NCBI GenBank assembly: GCA_964437825.1
Contig: CAYTIH010000022.1
Span: forward strand, 1 to 40,139
DNA from: JBJFCE01 sp964437825
Lineage (GTDB): Bacteria; Bacillota; Clostridia; Lachnospirales; Lachnospiraceae
Length of the DNA stretch: 40,139 bases
Direction: 5' to 3'
Position 1 is the stretch's first letter. Every line of letters starts with the position of its first letter. This document shows, in pieces, positions 8,454 to 16,659 of the stretch. The notes under the pieces were generated by a model, which was given only the letters and a program-made list of their open reading frames with translations, had not been told where the DNA came from and ran no database searches. The position numbers and the translations under genes were made by a program.

Positions 8454-9380
8454 CTACAACGTGCTTCTCCTTTTAAACGCCTTCCTGTCATAGCTTCCGA
8501 ATACGAATGAGAAGAAAGCCTTTAATATTACCTTCATTTTCCTAATTTTATGATTTCCTTTTATTAACACCAGAAAGAGGTCGTACCACAGTTTCCCCAT
8601 GCAAAGGATTCTGTAAGTCCACGTTTCATATTCCCAGAAGCCTATTAAATTATTCCTATAATAATAAAAATACAAATCTATGCGGTTTACGTTGTCCTCT
8701 TTCACTATGGAAAGCGCGTCCGCGCTGCTCCTTTTATGAACCACAATGCTTTTTCCAACCATATATGCCGGTCCGTAATCTCTTATAAGCCGCTGTGTAT
8801 ACTCTGAGTCATCTCCCCATATGAAAAACTGTTTCCATGGAAGTCCGCATTGCTCAACCGCCTCATAATTAATCAAAAGTGACACAAATGTCGCTTTCAC
8901 TATCTGCACAATTCCTTCGTCAAGATACTGATACCAGTCTGTATATGCCATAAACTGTTTTCTGGAAATCTTTGGCACGTTCATGGCTTCTCCATGCAGT
9001 CCTCTGACTGCGCTTGCCAAAAAGCTCACATTCCCATGAATCAGGTTTTTGGCATTCAGTAATTCTTCCAGACACATACGCCTTGGGATAACATCATCGT
9101 CCATAATCCATATCCAGTCGGGTCTGCTTTCTCTTGCCGCTTTCATCCCTTCATAAAAGCCGCCCGCTCCGCCTGTGTTTTGCGAAAGCTCTATGAACTG
9201 CAGCTTATCATTCATAAGATAACCCTTTTGCGCAAGATATTCCTTCGTTCCGTCTGTGCTGTGATTGTCAACAATGACTACTTTTTGCAGGGGAATACTT
9301 TGTCCGAGTACCGCCTGTATGCATTCTGTTAAGATATTTTTTCTGTTATATGTTACAACTACTGCCACAATATTTTCCAT
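8454..9380 (-). CDS. GT2 glycosyltransferase, galactofuranosyl/rhamnosyltransferase-like
   Basis: 308 residues. MENIVAVVVTYNRKNILTEC is the start of the GT2 subgroup that includes rhamnosyl- and galactofuranosyltransferases of the GlfT/WbbL kind. VIVDNHSTDGT, LSQNTGGAGGFYEGM and WIWIMDDDVIP (triple-Asp metal site) are all present. FFIWGDDSEYTQRL is the ED/DD acceptor block that contains the general base in this group. Its ATG 9380 directly follows the TGA of the GT4 gene at 9381, so translation is probably coupled to that gene, whose last codons depend on a G9 tract. Donor sugar cannot be set from sequence. Confidence 0.85.
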   Translation of the reverse strand: MENIVAVVVTYNRKNILTECIQAVLGQSIPLQKVVIVDNHSTDGTKEYLAQKGYLMNDKLQFIELSQNTGGAGGFYEGMKAARESRPDWIWIMDDDVIPRRMCLEELLNAKNLIHGNVSFLASAVRGLHGEAMNVPKISRKQFMAYTDWYQYLDEGIVQIVKATFVSLLINYEAVEQCGLPWKQFFIWGDDSEYTQRLIRDYGPAYMVGKSIVVHKRSSADALSIVKEDNVNRIDLYFYYYRNNLIGFWEYETWTYRILCMGKLWYDLFLVLIKGNHKIRKMKVILKAFFSFVFGSYDRKAFKRRSTL

Positions 9381-10655
9381 TCAGCAGACCACCCCATTTC
9401 CACAGAGTGTATCTGCCGTAGTTAAACAAAAGCGATTAAGGATTACCCCCCCCCAATTAGGCCGGTCTGTCTCTTTCATTTGTCTTAGCATCATTTCAAT
9501 TTTCTCTCTATACTGCTCTGCAATATTTACGTAATCATATTTTTCAACCACTTTTTTTGCTCCCTGTATTATCTTTTGTGCCAGACCGCAGTCATCTAAC
9601 AGGCTGCTGATATTATCTGCAAGCTGCCAGACGCATTTTTCATCGCACATCAATCCGTTCACGCCATCTTTTATCAATTGTGATATTCCTCCTGAATGAC
9701 TTGCTACAACAGGCAAGCCGGATGCCATTGCTTCCAATATCACTAATCCCAGTCCTTCCTGATCCCCATCTTTAGCAGTTATGGAAGGAGCAACAAAAAT
9801 ATCTGCTGATGCATATATTGTTTTTAATTCATCATGCGTTTTTCCACCCAGAAACCTTACTTTTCCTCTTTCTAATTGCATTGCCTGTTCTTCCAATGAT
9901 TGCCTTAATGGTCCGTCACCTACAATAACAAGCATTGCATCTATCTGTTTCATTGCTTCAATCAGATAAGTTACGCCCTTCTTTTCTGCCAGCCTTCCGA
10001 CGAACAATACTACCTTTTTATCGCCCTGTCCAAAATAATCGGGGACATAATATTGTTTTCCAAACTTACCCGTATCGACTCCCATTGAGATTACGCTTGG
10101 CTCAAGTTCGGGTACTAACTCCTGAACCTTGTTTTTCAAATACTCTGAAACAACAGTTACATGCTCTGCCTTTTTTAAGCATCTGATTTTCAGCTTTCTT
10201 ACAATGCCTTGATTCAAAGAAACAACATCCCCGCCATGTCCCGTCACGATATAGGGCTTTTTAAAGAAAGACTGCACGATTCCCTGCGGTATCAGCCAAT
10301 GTGCATGCACGAGATCGTACTCCGGCAATATTTTCAGAAGTTTAAAATATAATCCTATAAACAGAAATGGCACTAAGAAAATTCTTATTTTCTTTTCTTT
10401 AATTCTGGGAACAATCGCTCCCGGATAGCACAGGGTTTCCCAACGATGAATTGGGAAATAGTGATATCTGATTACCTTCACATTTCCCATGGTCTCCTGT
10501 GTTTTAGCGCCGATAGCAGCGGGAACTAAAACAGTGACATCAAAATATTTTGTCATGGCCTGAGCATAGTCCAAGATAAATCTGGGCTCAGTATCTCCTT
10601 CATATCGCGGAAAAGTTGATGCTGTTATCAGCAGTTTCTTTTTTACAGTGCACAT
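9381..10655 (-). CDS. GT4 glycosyltransferase with a G9 tract near the C-terminus
   Basis: 424 residues, GT-B fold. The N-terminal half has LLITASTFPRYEGDTEPRF, LVHAHWLIPQG and VTGHGGDV. The C-terminal half has VLFVGRLAEKKGVTYLI, VIVGDGPL and EGLGLVILEAMASGLPVV, with the EX7E catalytic pair. Codons 401-404 (W-G-G-V) are read through nine G. Eight G gives a stop immediately after the tract and ten G three codons later, so only the last 20 or so residues change, well beyond the catalytic core. With nine G the TGA sits directly against the ATG of the next gene. Start ATG 10655 follows AAAGG. It is likely a cytoplasmic transferase for the repeat unit. Confidence 0.85.
   Translation of the reverse strand: MCTVKKKLLITASTFPRYEGDTEPRFILDYAQAMTKYFDVTVLVPAAIGAKTQETMGNVKVIRYHYFPIHRWETLCYPGAIVPRIKEKKIRIFLVPFLFIGLYFKLLKILPEYDLVHAHWLIPQGIVQSFFKKPYIVTGHGGDVVSLNQGIVRKLKIRCLKKAEHVTVVSEYLKNKVQELVPELEPSVISMGVDTGKFGKQYYVPDYFGQGDKKVVLFVGRLAEKKGVTYLIEAMKQIDAMLVIVGDGPLRQSLEEQAMQLERGKVRFLGGKTHDELKTIYASADIFVAPSITAKDGDQEGLGLVILEAMASGLPVVASHSGGISQLIKDGVNGLMCDEKCVWQLADNISSLLDDCGLAQKIIQGAKKVVEKYDYVNIAEQYREKIEMMLRQMKETDRPNWGGVILNRFCLTTADTLCGNGVVC
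9446..9454 (-). repeat. Poly-G tract (G9) at the 3' end of the GT4 gene
   Basis: Nine G in the coding strand, AATT-G9-TAATC. Eight G reads AAT TGG GGG GGG TAA, a stop. Nine reads on for 21 more residues to the TGA that touches the next start codon. Ten ends at GGT AAT CCT TAA. Confidence 0.95.
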
Positions 10656-10721
10656 TGGGTATTGCCTTTCTATGATTTTGCGGTCTTTCTTCTGCCATCA
10701 GAACTATTTGTGACGCTCCGC

Positions 10722-11318
10722 TCAAACAGCAGAATCTTCCGAACCTTCCTGGGATTTCTTTTCAGTATCATCTGTCTTTTGTACCGTTACTTCAGCTCCA
10801 TTCTTTTCCTGCCCTTTCCGTTTCTTCAAAGTAGTAAAAATCCCCACTCCGAAAATCGCAGCAATCAATACAACGATCATCACGCCATAAATTCTGGATC
10901 TTCGCTTCTCAGCGGTTAAACGCTCAAGCTCATCTATAAACGCTGCATTATATTCCGCCAATTCCATGTATTCTTCTGCTGCTTCCGGGTTCGGATTTTC
11001 TATCTGGAGGGCGGACGCCATTACATAACCCGTTACGCCCTGATACATAACCTTCATCCACTCCCCGTCATCCTCCAAGAGCACAACCATAGAAGATGCG
11101 GAAAGTTCTAACAGAACTTCGGACTGCTCATTGTCGCTTCCATAAACCTTCGTATCGGTATTGACATAGAGCATCTGCATTTCCACAGCAGCGCCTTCCG
11201 GTACTTCTTCGGCGTGCGCTTCCATAACGTCATATCCCGCCATAGCCAATGCCGCATATACACAGGCCAATACCATCGCAAATACCATTACAACATACAC
11301 TTTGTTTTTCTTTTTCAT
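10722..11318 (-). CDS. Membrane-anchored SH3-domain protein
   Basis: About 198 residues from ATG 11318 (MKKKNKVYVVMVF), which has AGGACAGGAAATC before it; ATG 11342 overlaps the upstream stop and would add eight residues. A signal/anchor segment (YVVMVFAMVLACVYAALAM) is followed by a bacterial SH3 domain (YVNTDTKVYGS, VVLLEDDGEWMKVMYQG, TGYVMASAL), a short linker, a second membrane segment (IYGVMIVVLIAAIFGVGIF) and a charged tail. The SH3 domain would face the cell wall. It sits between the polymerase-like gene and the GT4 gene, so a role in wall attachment or assembly of the polymer is plausible but not shown by the sequence. Confidence 0.65.
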   Translation of the reverse strand: MKKKNKVYVVMVFAMVLACVYAALAMAGYDVMEAHAEEVPEGAAVEMQMLYVNTDTKVYGSDNEQSEVLLELSASSMVVLLEDDGEWMKVMYQGVTGYVMASALQIENPNPEAAEEYMELAEYNAAFIDELERLTAEKRRSRIYGVMIVVLIAAIFGVGIFTTLKKRKGQEKNGAEVTVQKTDDTEKKSQEGSEDSAV

Positions 11319-11335
11319 GATTTCCTGTCCTTTAT

Positions 11336-12697
11336 TTACCATTCCTGTAAAGATTTCTTTCTCCTAAATACCATATTCGGGACAAAAGCATACGCTGCAA
11401 TCCACAAATAGATCATATAACACGTAAAGTTCTGCAGCCTCACCGTCCAAAGGAGCACTGTCATAATGGCCGCTACCGTCAAAATGATATTGTCCCGGAC
11501 CGAAGGTCTGCGCTTTCTTCTGATTCGTTCTGCCATTCCGGTCCACGCTGCCAGAATCATCAGTACTCCGAGGGCTCCATAGGACTCCGCTCCTCTATAA
11601 ACTGCGTTGCTTCCCGAGGCTTCCTGAAGCGCCTGATATAACGCCATACCTTGGGTCTCAATGCTCTGCCATATCATTCCATCCGGCAGTTGTTCCAGCC
11701 GGTCCCCTGTCAGCACGATTCCAAGCAGCAGCAATAAAATTGCCGCCAATATTTTTTTCAGTACCTTTTGAAGTCCCTGCAGCATGGAGACTTGCGCCGT
11801 CTCCTCCGTCAGCGCAAGCTTGTCCCAAATACTCATCACATAGCAAAGGAACAGACACAACAAAAGCTCTATCGTCACACTCGTTTCCAGCTGATATCCG
11901 CTGCAATCGATCCGAATCAGCGAAGTATAATTTGTAATAAGAGGCATATTACAAAGCAAAAAAACGAATCCGCAGAAAACCTGAAGATTCCTTTTGATGA
12001 TTTCCTGCTTTGGTACGTTATATATCAGTACCAGCAATAATACAACAATCATCGCATACAGACTAAGCACGTCCCTGTTAACCGCCAAAACAACACACGC
12101 AACTACCGTGCTGAGCGCATACATCAGTCGTTTCCGTTTATCGATGCAATAGGAATATTTCATGCTGCCAAGCAGGATATTCAGCATGGCACAGGCTGCC
12201 ACACTTTCCTTGCTGCGAACAAAGCTTCCGACGCAGCCTCCCATTTCAGGCCATATCAAATCATAAACCAGACAGACCAGGCTCATAATCGTAAGCCCTG
12301 CCAAGATACTGTCAAAATAGCATTTTTCCATACAGGGTCTGCTTTTCACAGTCAAATAGATCAGTACAAATAACAGCAGATAAAGCTCCGTATCATACCC
12401 TTCCTGATATCCGATGTCCAAGCCAAAGCAGTAAAACAGGATTCCCAGAAGCGCGGCAGCGCCTATGCCGTATAATACAGCCTCCAAGGAATTTCCGGGC
12501 TTTTGGAACCATGTATGTTCTCTGTATGCAGTCACGCCAAACAGGATACTTTGCAGAAGAACTGCAGTCACCAGAACGCCCTGCTCTGCATATACAGCTG
12601 CAAGCGGGGCTATTACATGCAAAAACAAAAACACACAGATGATATGCTTATATTTAATTTTGCCCTTTAACTTCTGCAATCTGCCCGGCATCGTCAA
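11336..12697 (-). CDS. Polytopic membrane protein, polysaccharide polymerase/ligase-like
   Basis: 453 residues with about 11-12 hydrophobic segments and a large extracytoplasmic loop near residues 340-390. Short basic cytoplasmic turns are typical of Wzy/WaaL-type proteins, but I see no diagnostic sequence motif, so the call rests on topology and position between a GtrB-like gene and glycosyltransferases. TTG 12697 overlaps the upstream TGA and has GAGGG seven bases before it; ATG 12691 is the alternative. If correct, it would join lipid-linked repeat units outside the membrane. Confidence 0.45.
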   Translation of the reverse strand: MTMPGRLQKLKGKIKYKHIICVFLFLHVIAPLAAVYAEQGVLVTAVLLQSILFGVTAYREHTWFQKPGNSLEAVLYGIGAAALLGILFYCFGLDIGYQEGYDTELYLLLFVLIYLTVKSRPCMEKCYFDSILAGLTIMSLVCLVYDLIWPEMGGCVGSFVRSKESVAACAMLNILLGSMKYSYCIDKRKRLMYALSTVVACVVLAVNRDVLSLYAMIVVLLLVLIYNVPKQEIIKRNLQVFCGFVFLLCNMPLITNYTSLIRIDCSGYQLETSVTIELLLCLFLCYVMSIWDKLALTEETAQVSMLQGLQKVLKKILAAILLLLLGIVLTGDRLEQLPDGMIWQSIETQGMALYQALQEASGSNAVYRGAESYGALGVLMILAAWTGMAERIRRKRRPSVRDNIILTVAAIMTVLLWTVRLQNFTCYMIYLWIAAYAFVPNMVFRRKKSLQEW

Positions 12698-13782
12698 TCG
12701 TCTTCCCTCTGCATCTGCAGGATTTCCTTGTCCTCACCCTGCACCATGTAAAGCATCCTGTATTTTTTCACTTCCTGATCCGTTATTTCATCATCAGCCT
12801 GCTTCCGGTACAGCGCTCTATGTCCATTTTGTCTTACATACAATGCCTCATATTCTGCCCGCCTTGTATGATACTGCGTATCCTCCAGTATCTTCCGGTT
12901 TGCGGAAATCACATCCGCCACCAGTCCGATCATAAAGGTCAGAAATCCCAAGATAATCAAAGTACAGCCCAAAATCAGCGATTGTATATGTCCGCTCCCG
13001 CTGCCCATCGCATAATAAGCAATAAATCTAAATGTGTAAATCAATCCGATCAGCATAGGCGCCGATGCAAAATAGGTGAAGCATTTGAGCGGCTTATACA
13101 TGATATAAGCCCTGATAATCGTCAGCATGGATTTCTTTACATATCCCCAGATACTGTTGAACAGCCTCGACGGTCTGAGCTCCTCATTTGTCCGAATCGG
13201 CACACTGGCAATCGGAATTTTTTCCCTTCCTGCCTGCACGATCGTTTCCAGCGTATAGGTATAGTCATTGACCACATTGATTCTCATAGCCGCTTCTCTG
13301 GACATGGCGCGAAAGCCGCTCGGCGCATCCGGGACATCTGTATTGGAAGCTTTTCTCACAACCCAGCTTCCGAAATGCTGCAATTTTTTCTTGATGTAAG
13401 AAAAATGCTCCGTATCGTCAATCGGTCTTGCACCGATCACATAATCCGCTTTTCCTTCCAAAATAGGTGCAATCAGCGCCCCTATATCATCCGCGCAGTA
13501 CTGATTGTCCGCATCCGTATTGACGATGATATCGGCTCCCTGACGCAGCGCTTCATCAAGTCCCGCCATAAAACCCTTGGCAAGTCCCTGATTCTGCTTA
13601 AAGCTTACAATATGATGCACGCCCCATCTTCTGGCAACCTCGACAGTATCGTCCTTACTCCCGTCATTGATAATCAAATATTCAATTGTATCTATGCCGT
13701 CCAGCTTTTTCGGAAGATCATTTAATGCGATCTCCAGAGTTTCAGCCTCGTTATAGCACGGAATCTGAATGATCAGTTTCAT
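12694..13782 (-). CDS. GtrB/DPM1-like polyprenyl-phosphate glycosyltransferase (GT2)
   Basis: 362 residues. The N-terminal GT-A domain has IIQIPCYNEAETLEIAL, IINDGSKDDT, NQGLAKGFMAGL and NTDADNQY (DXD metal site). ARPI...DAPSGFRAMSREAA matches the dolichol/undecaprenyl-phosphate sugar synthase family. Two C-terminal membrane helices (about 235-260 and 270-300) and a basic cytoplasmic tail follow, as in GtrB and ArnC. It would load a sugar from a nucleotide onto undecaprenyl phosphate at the inner face, and GT-C enzymes such as those at 516 and 13903 use such donors outside. Start ATG 13782 follows GGAGGAAACCCGTT. Its stop overlaps the next start. Confidence 0.85.
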   Translation of the reverse strand: MKLIIQIPCYNEAETLEIALNDLPKKLDGIDTIEYLIINDGSKDDTVEVARRWGVHHIVSFKQNQGLAKGFMAGLDEALRQGADIIVNTDADNQYCADDIGALIAPILEGKADYVIGARPIDDTEHFSYIKKKLQHFGSWVVRKASNTDVPDAPSGFRAMSREAAMRINVVNDYTYTLETIVQAGREKIPIASVPIRTNEELRPSRLFNSIWGYVKKSMLTIIRAYIMYKPLKCFTYFASAPMLIGLIYTFRFIAYYAMGSGSGHIQSLILGCTLIILGFLTFMIGLVADVISANRKILEDTQYHTRRAEYEALYVRQNGHRALYRKQADDEITDQEVKKYRMLYMVQGEDKEILQMQREDD

Positions 13783-13902
13783 AACGGGTTTCCTCCATAA
13801 ATGTTCCTATATCTGCAAGATTCTTCCGATCAGAAAGCAAATGACATTCCGCCGAAAGGATCGTATTATTCCTATGTAGTCCAAGAAACTTATCCTTCTC
13901 AT

Positions 13903-15627
13903 TTATTCATTATAATAAAGCCAGAAAGAACCGTATGCTTTCTGCTTTTCATAGCCCTCATTTAAGGCTTCCTCTTCTCCATGCACTCCGCTTACAATTA
14001 CCAGATCTCTCTCATGAAGATCCTCAAAGGCTCCGTCCTCCACAAGATAAATTTTTTCACTGCGAAGCGCAAATTGAATAATCGAAATAAAGTTATCATC
14101 GTCTTTATTTCCGTAAGAAACAATTCTCCGGTCAGACTCCTCGCAAAGCTCTGATAAAACCTGCACAAAGTCATTGTTTGCATATGCAATCGTATTATAT
14201 GGAAAGGTAAACTGCTCTCCCAGGGAAAGGCCGAGCAAACATTCCAATCCTATAACAACGCACAGAATCCATACCATTTCCCTGCATTTTCTGATCCACA
14301 TGAAAGCTCCATATAGAATCAGGCAGAAAACTGCTGCCAAAGCATACGCCTTCCAGAAATAATTCTCCGGTTCAAATTCCACGTATTTTAACAGATAACT
14401 CATTCCGGCTATAAAATAACCGCCATGAATATTCGTCATTTGATACTTGGCTATCACATACTCTATCAGTATCACAATAGGAATTCCCATCCCGAGCGCG
14501 GAAAGCATTACCCTCCATGGGCGCTTCATTTCCAGCAGCGCTGCGCATCCAAGCGCCATCATAATCGGCAGGATATGCTCATCATATCTTCCGTATAAAA
14601 GGCCATCAATTCTCCCATAACCATTGGTATACACGGCACAGACCAAAATCTGTCCCGCTGCCGCAAGCAGCAGAAACAGATAAAAACACCGGATATTTTT
14701 TCGCTCCTTTGTATCCCATAGCTTCTGTATTGCATAAGCCATGCCGTAATAAAACAAACCGAAGCTGGCCATACACAGATAAAACAGCTTACCGAGCAGG
14801 CTCACCAAAAAAGAACGCATCCCGTTTCCCGTAAACAGGTCTTTGATTTTATGCCATTGTCCCGCGTAATCGTTTCCGGAAAGCAGGGCTTGTTCGGCAT
14901 TCGTATACACATTTTCCTGCACAATCCTTTTTCCGAAAACTGTCAGGGCAATGCCGGCCGCAAGTATGACTGCCGTAATCAAAATCCTCCGAACCGAAAT
15001 CCGTGTTTTCATCTCTGACATTACAGTACTGATTACGACCGTCAGTACCACTGCAATTACAATTGCAACCGTACGCATATGTACGGTATATAAATATCCC
15101 GTGGCAAGCGCTAATAAGAGTAATTCCCTGATCCGCATTGTTTCGACATACCGATACAGCAAATAGCATACCAGAACAAAAGTAAAGACCAGCACGATCT
15201 CCGTTAACGTCATATCCATATATAAAAGCCATGTCGGATAACAGACTGCGATTCCCGCAAACAGTATCTTCTGCTTTGAATCCGTCTGCGGCAGCAGATC
15301 CTTCAGAAGCCTCCACAGAACCAGAAACGCCGCCGTAAGCAGAACGCCGTTAACAGTTATGGCTATGCGATACGCTATGACAGGATCTTCCGTAAACAAT
15401 AAAATAGGAATCAGTATCAGGCTGTATCCAAAGGAATAATAAGATCCCAGGGATGATATCTCCGACCAGTCATATCCCACCGCCTTCGCTGCAGATGCCC
15501 AATACCCGAACTCATCAGGGAACAAAGAAAAACCATATATCCTGCCTATACCATACAGAAAACAAAACGTCAGAAATGCTATAACGATAGCCGGATAGAT
15601 TCCTTCATCCTTCCATTTTTTCATCAT
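13903..15627 (-). CDS. Multi-pass membrane glycosyltransferase-like protein (GT-C type)
   Basis: About 574 residues with 11-13 membrane segments and a short soluble tail (IVSYGNKDDDN, LVIVSGVHGEEE). FSLFPDEFGYWASAAKAVGYDW after the first helix matches the block in the 516-2174 protein, giving a paralogous pair in one locus. The acidic pair in the first outer loop supports a GT-C enzyme that uses a polyprenyl-phosphate sugar, possibly the one made by the neighbouring GtrB-like protein. The frame opens with TTG ATG ATG; no close ribosome binding site is visible (AAAGGATT lies about 14 nt upstream). It is the first gene of the polysaccharide cluster and lies only about 24 nt past a terminator. 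Confidence 0.6.
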   Translation of the reverse strand: MMKKWKDEGIYPAIVIAFLTFCFLYGIGRIYGFSLFPDEFGYWASAAKAVGYDWSEISSLGSYYSFGYSLILIPILLFTEDPVIAYRIAITVNGVLLTAAFLVLWRLLKDLLPQTDSKQKILFAGIAVCYPTWLLYMDMTLTEIVLVFTFVLVCYLLYRYVETMRIRELLLLALATGYLYTVHMRTVAIVIAVVLTVVISTVMSEMKTRISVRRILITAVILAAGIALTVFGKRIVQENVYTNAEQALLSGNDYAGQWHKIKDLFTGNGMRSFLVSLLGKLFYLCMASFGLFYYGMAYAIQKLWDTKERKNIRCFYLFLLLAAAGQILVCAVYTNGYGRIDGLLYGRYDEHILPIMMALGCAALLEMKRPWRVMLSALGMGIPIVILIEYVIAKYQMTNIHGGYFIAGMSYLLKYVEFEPENYFWKAYALAAVFCLILYGAFMWIRKCREMVWILCVVIGLECLLGLSLGEQFTFPYNTIAYANNDFVQVLSELCEESDRRIVSYGNKDDDNFISIIQFALRSEKIYLVEDGAFEDLHERDLVIVSGVHGEEEALNEGYEKQKAYGSFWLYYNE

Positions 15628-15650
15628 CAAGCAGCTGCTGAATCCTTTCT

Positions 15651-15681
15651 CAAAAAAGGGGTGTCCTTTATCGGCACCCCT
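15651..15681 (-). terminator. Rho-independent terminator after the secreted-protein gene
   Basis: On the minus strand AGGGGTGCC...GGACACCCCT forms an 8-9 bp stem (one G-U) with a 7-nt loop and is followed by six T. It ends the transcript of the 15747-16403 gene. The polysaccharide cluster begins directly downstream with no clear promoter of its own. Confidence 0.85.
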
Positions 15682-15746
15682 CCTGTTTTTATTAGAAATA
15701 TCGGGTCAAGACATCCGGATATTCCATATTTTTTTCAACAGTAGAA

Positions 15747-16403
15747 TTAATACTTAATAACTGCATAGCAGCCAAGACCGCCTGCCGTATTAAATGTAAC
15801 AGTATCAGCATTGCCGTCCAGATCCGCAAGAACCTTAACAGCACCGCCCATACGAACCACTACTACCGCATAGGTTGCATTTGCATCTGCAAAATTATCC
15901 GGAAGTGCAACCGTCATCAGCACATCTGCGCCGTCCACAGGCAGTGCGGCATATTTGCCGTTTTCTCTGTAGCCAAGGTCAATATTAAGAACAAGACCCA
16001 CCTGAGCGCCTAAAGCCTGAGCTGCTGCATTTAAGCTGTTCATTGCGTTATAGCTCTTCTCTACATCTGTATCCTGAACCAGAATGTATGGCGTCTGCGC
16101 TGCGCTTAAGCCATAAGCTGCAGAAAGCTCGGATACCGGAGTCATAACTGCAAATCCCTTAACAGATTCTGCAAGATATGCGCCCTTGACTGTCGTAGTA
16201 ATTTTTTGTCCGTTTACAGTAACGGCACTTGTACTGGGAATCGTTGCAACTGCAGATACTACTGCTGCAGCCTCGGATGTGGCTGCCTGCGTACACGCAC
16301 TTGCAGCATTATTGGTTGTAGCGCCTACCGTAAGTGTAGAACCTGCAACCATAGTAACTGCCAATGCTAATGTAAGCATTTTTTGAATTTTAGTTTTTTT
16401 CAT
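15747..16403 (-). CDS. Secreted protein of unknown function
   Basis: 218 residues with a clear signal peptide: MKKTKIQKM, a hydrophobic core LTLALAVTMVAGSTLTV, and a probable cleavage after GATTNNAASA or nearby. The mature part is Ala/Val-rich, with no membrane segment, no sortase motif and no cell-wall binding repeat. I do not recognise the family. AAGGAGGACATAGT gives a strong ribosome binding site for ATG 16403. Its promoter (16448-16476) contains one palindrome in the spacer and another in the 5' leader, matching one in front of the divergent XRE gene. It is therefore probably the main target of that regulator. A terminator follows at 15651-15681. Confidence 0.75.
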   Translation of the reverse strand: MKKTKIQKMLTLALAVTMVAGSTLTVGATTNNAASACTQAATSEAAAVVSAVATIPSTSAVTVNGQKITTTVKGAYLAESVKGFAVMTPVSELSAAYGLSAAQTPYILVQDTDVEKSYNAMNSLNAAAQALGAQVGLVLNIDLGYRENGKYAALPVDGADVLMTVALPDNFADANATYAVVVVRMGGAVKVLADLDGNADTVTFNTAGGLGCYAVIKY

Positions 16404-16423
16404 ACTATGTCCTCCTTAATATT

Positions 16424-16438
16424 GCTATTATTAATAGC
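16424..16438. promoter_or_regulatory. Operator-like palindrome 1
   Basis: A perfect 15-bp palindrome, GCTATTA-T-TAATAGC, in the 5' leader of the secreted-protein gene, about 7 nt upstream of its ribosome binding site. It shares its core with two other sites in the same intergenic region. Confidence 0.7.
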
Positions 16439-16447
16439 TTCATTACA

Positions 16448-16476
16448 AATATATTCTATTTTTAATAGCATTTCAA
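16448..16476 (-). promoter_or_regulatory. Promoter of the secreted-protein gene with operator 2 in the spacer
   Basis: On the minus strand -35 TTGAAA (16471-16476), a 17-bp spacer and -10 TATATT (16448-16453). The spacer is almost filled by CTATT-TTT-AATAG (16456-16468), a second copy of the palindrome. A protein bound there would block RNA polymerase. Confidence 0.75.
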
Positions 16477-16625
16477 GATAAAAAATATTTTTTTATGATA
16501 ATGTCTTAATAAACCGAGAAGGCACAGCATTTTTTGGTTAAATTTATAGAAAATATGCTGTCAAATGTCCTATTTTTTTACTTCATTATATTTTCAAAAA
16601 ATGACAGTTTCCCTAAACCATTATT

Positions 16626-16640
16626 GCTATCTAAAATAGC
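16626..16640. promoter_or_regulatory. Operator-like palindrome 3, upstream of the XRE gene
   Basis: GCTAT-CTAAA-ATAGC, 15 bp, with perfect outer arms identical to sites 1 and 2. It ends 8 nt before the AGAGGA ribosome binding site of the XRE gene, a position suited to autorepression. Confidence 0.65.
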
Positions 16641-16659
16641 ACCCAAAAGAGGATACCAT

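Noticed and set aside
12820..13725. 301-residue plus-strand frame opposite the GtrB-like gene
   Set aside because: Shadow of the conserved GT2 frame; His/Arg/Ile-rich composition typical of antisense frames.
16534..16659. N-terminal extension of the XRE regulator
   Set aside because: It covers promoter sequence and an operator palindrome; ATG 16660 has the ribosome binding site and starts at the conserved HTH region.
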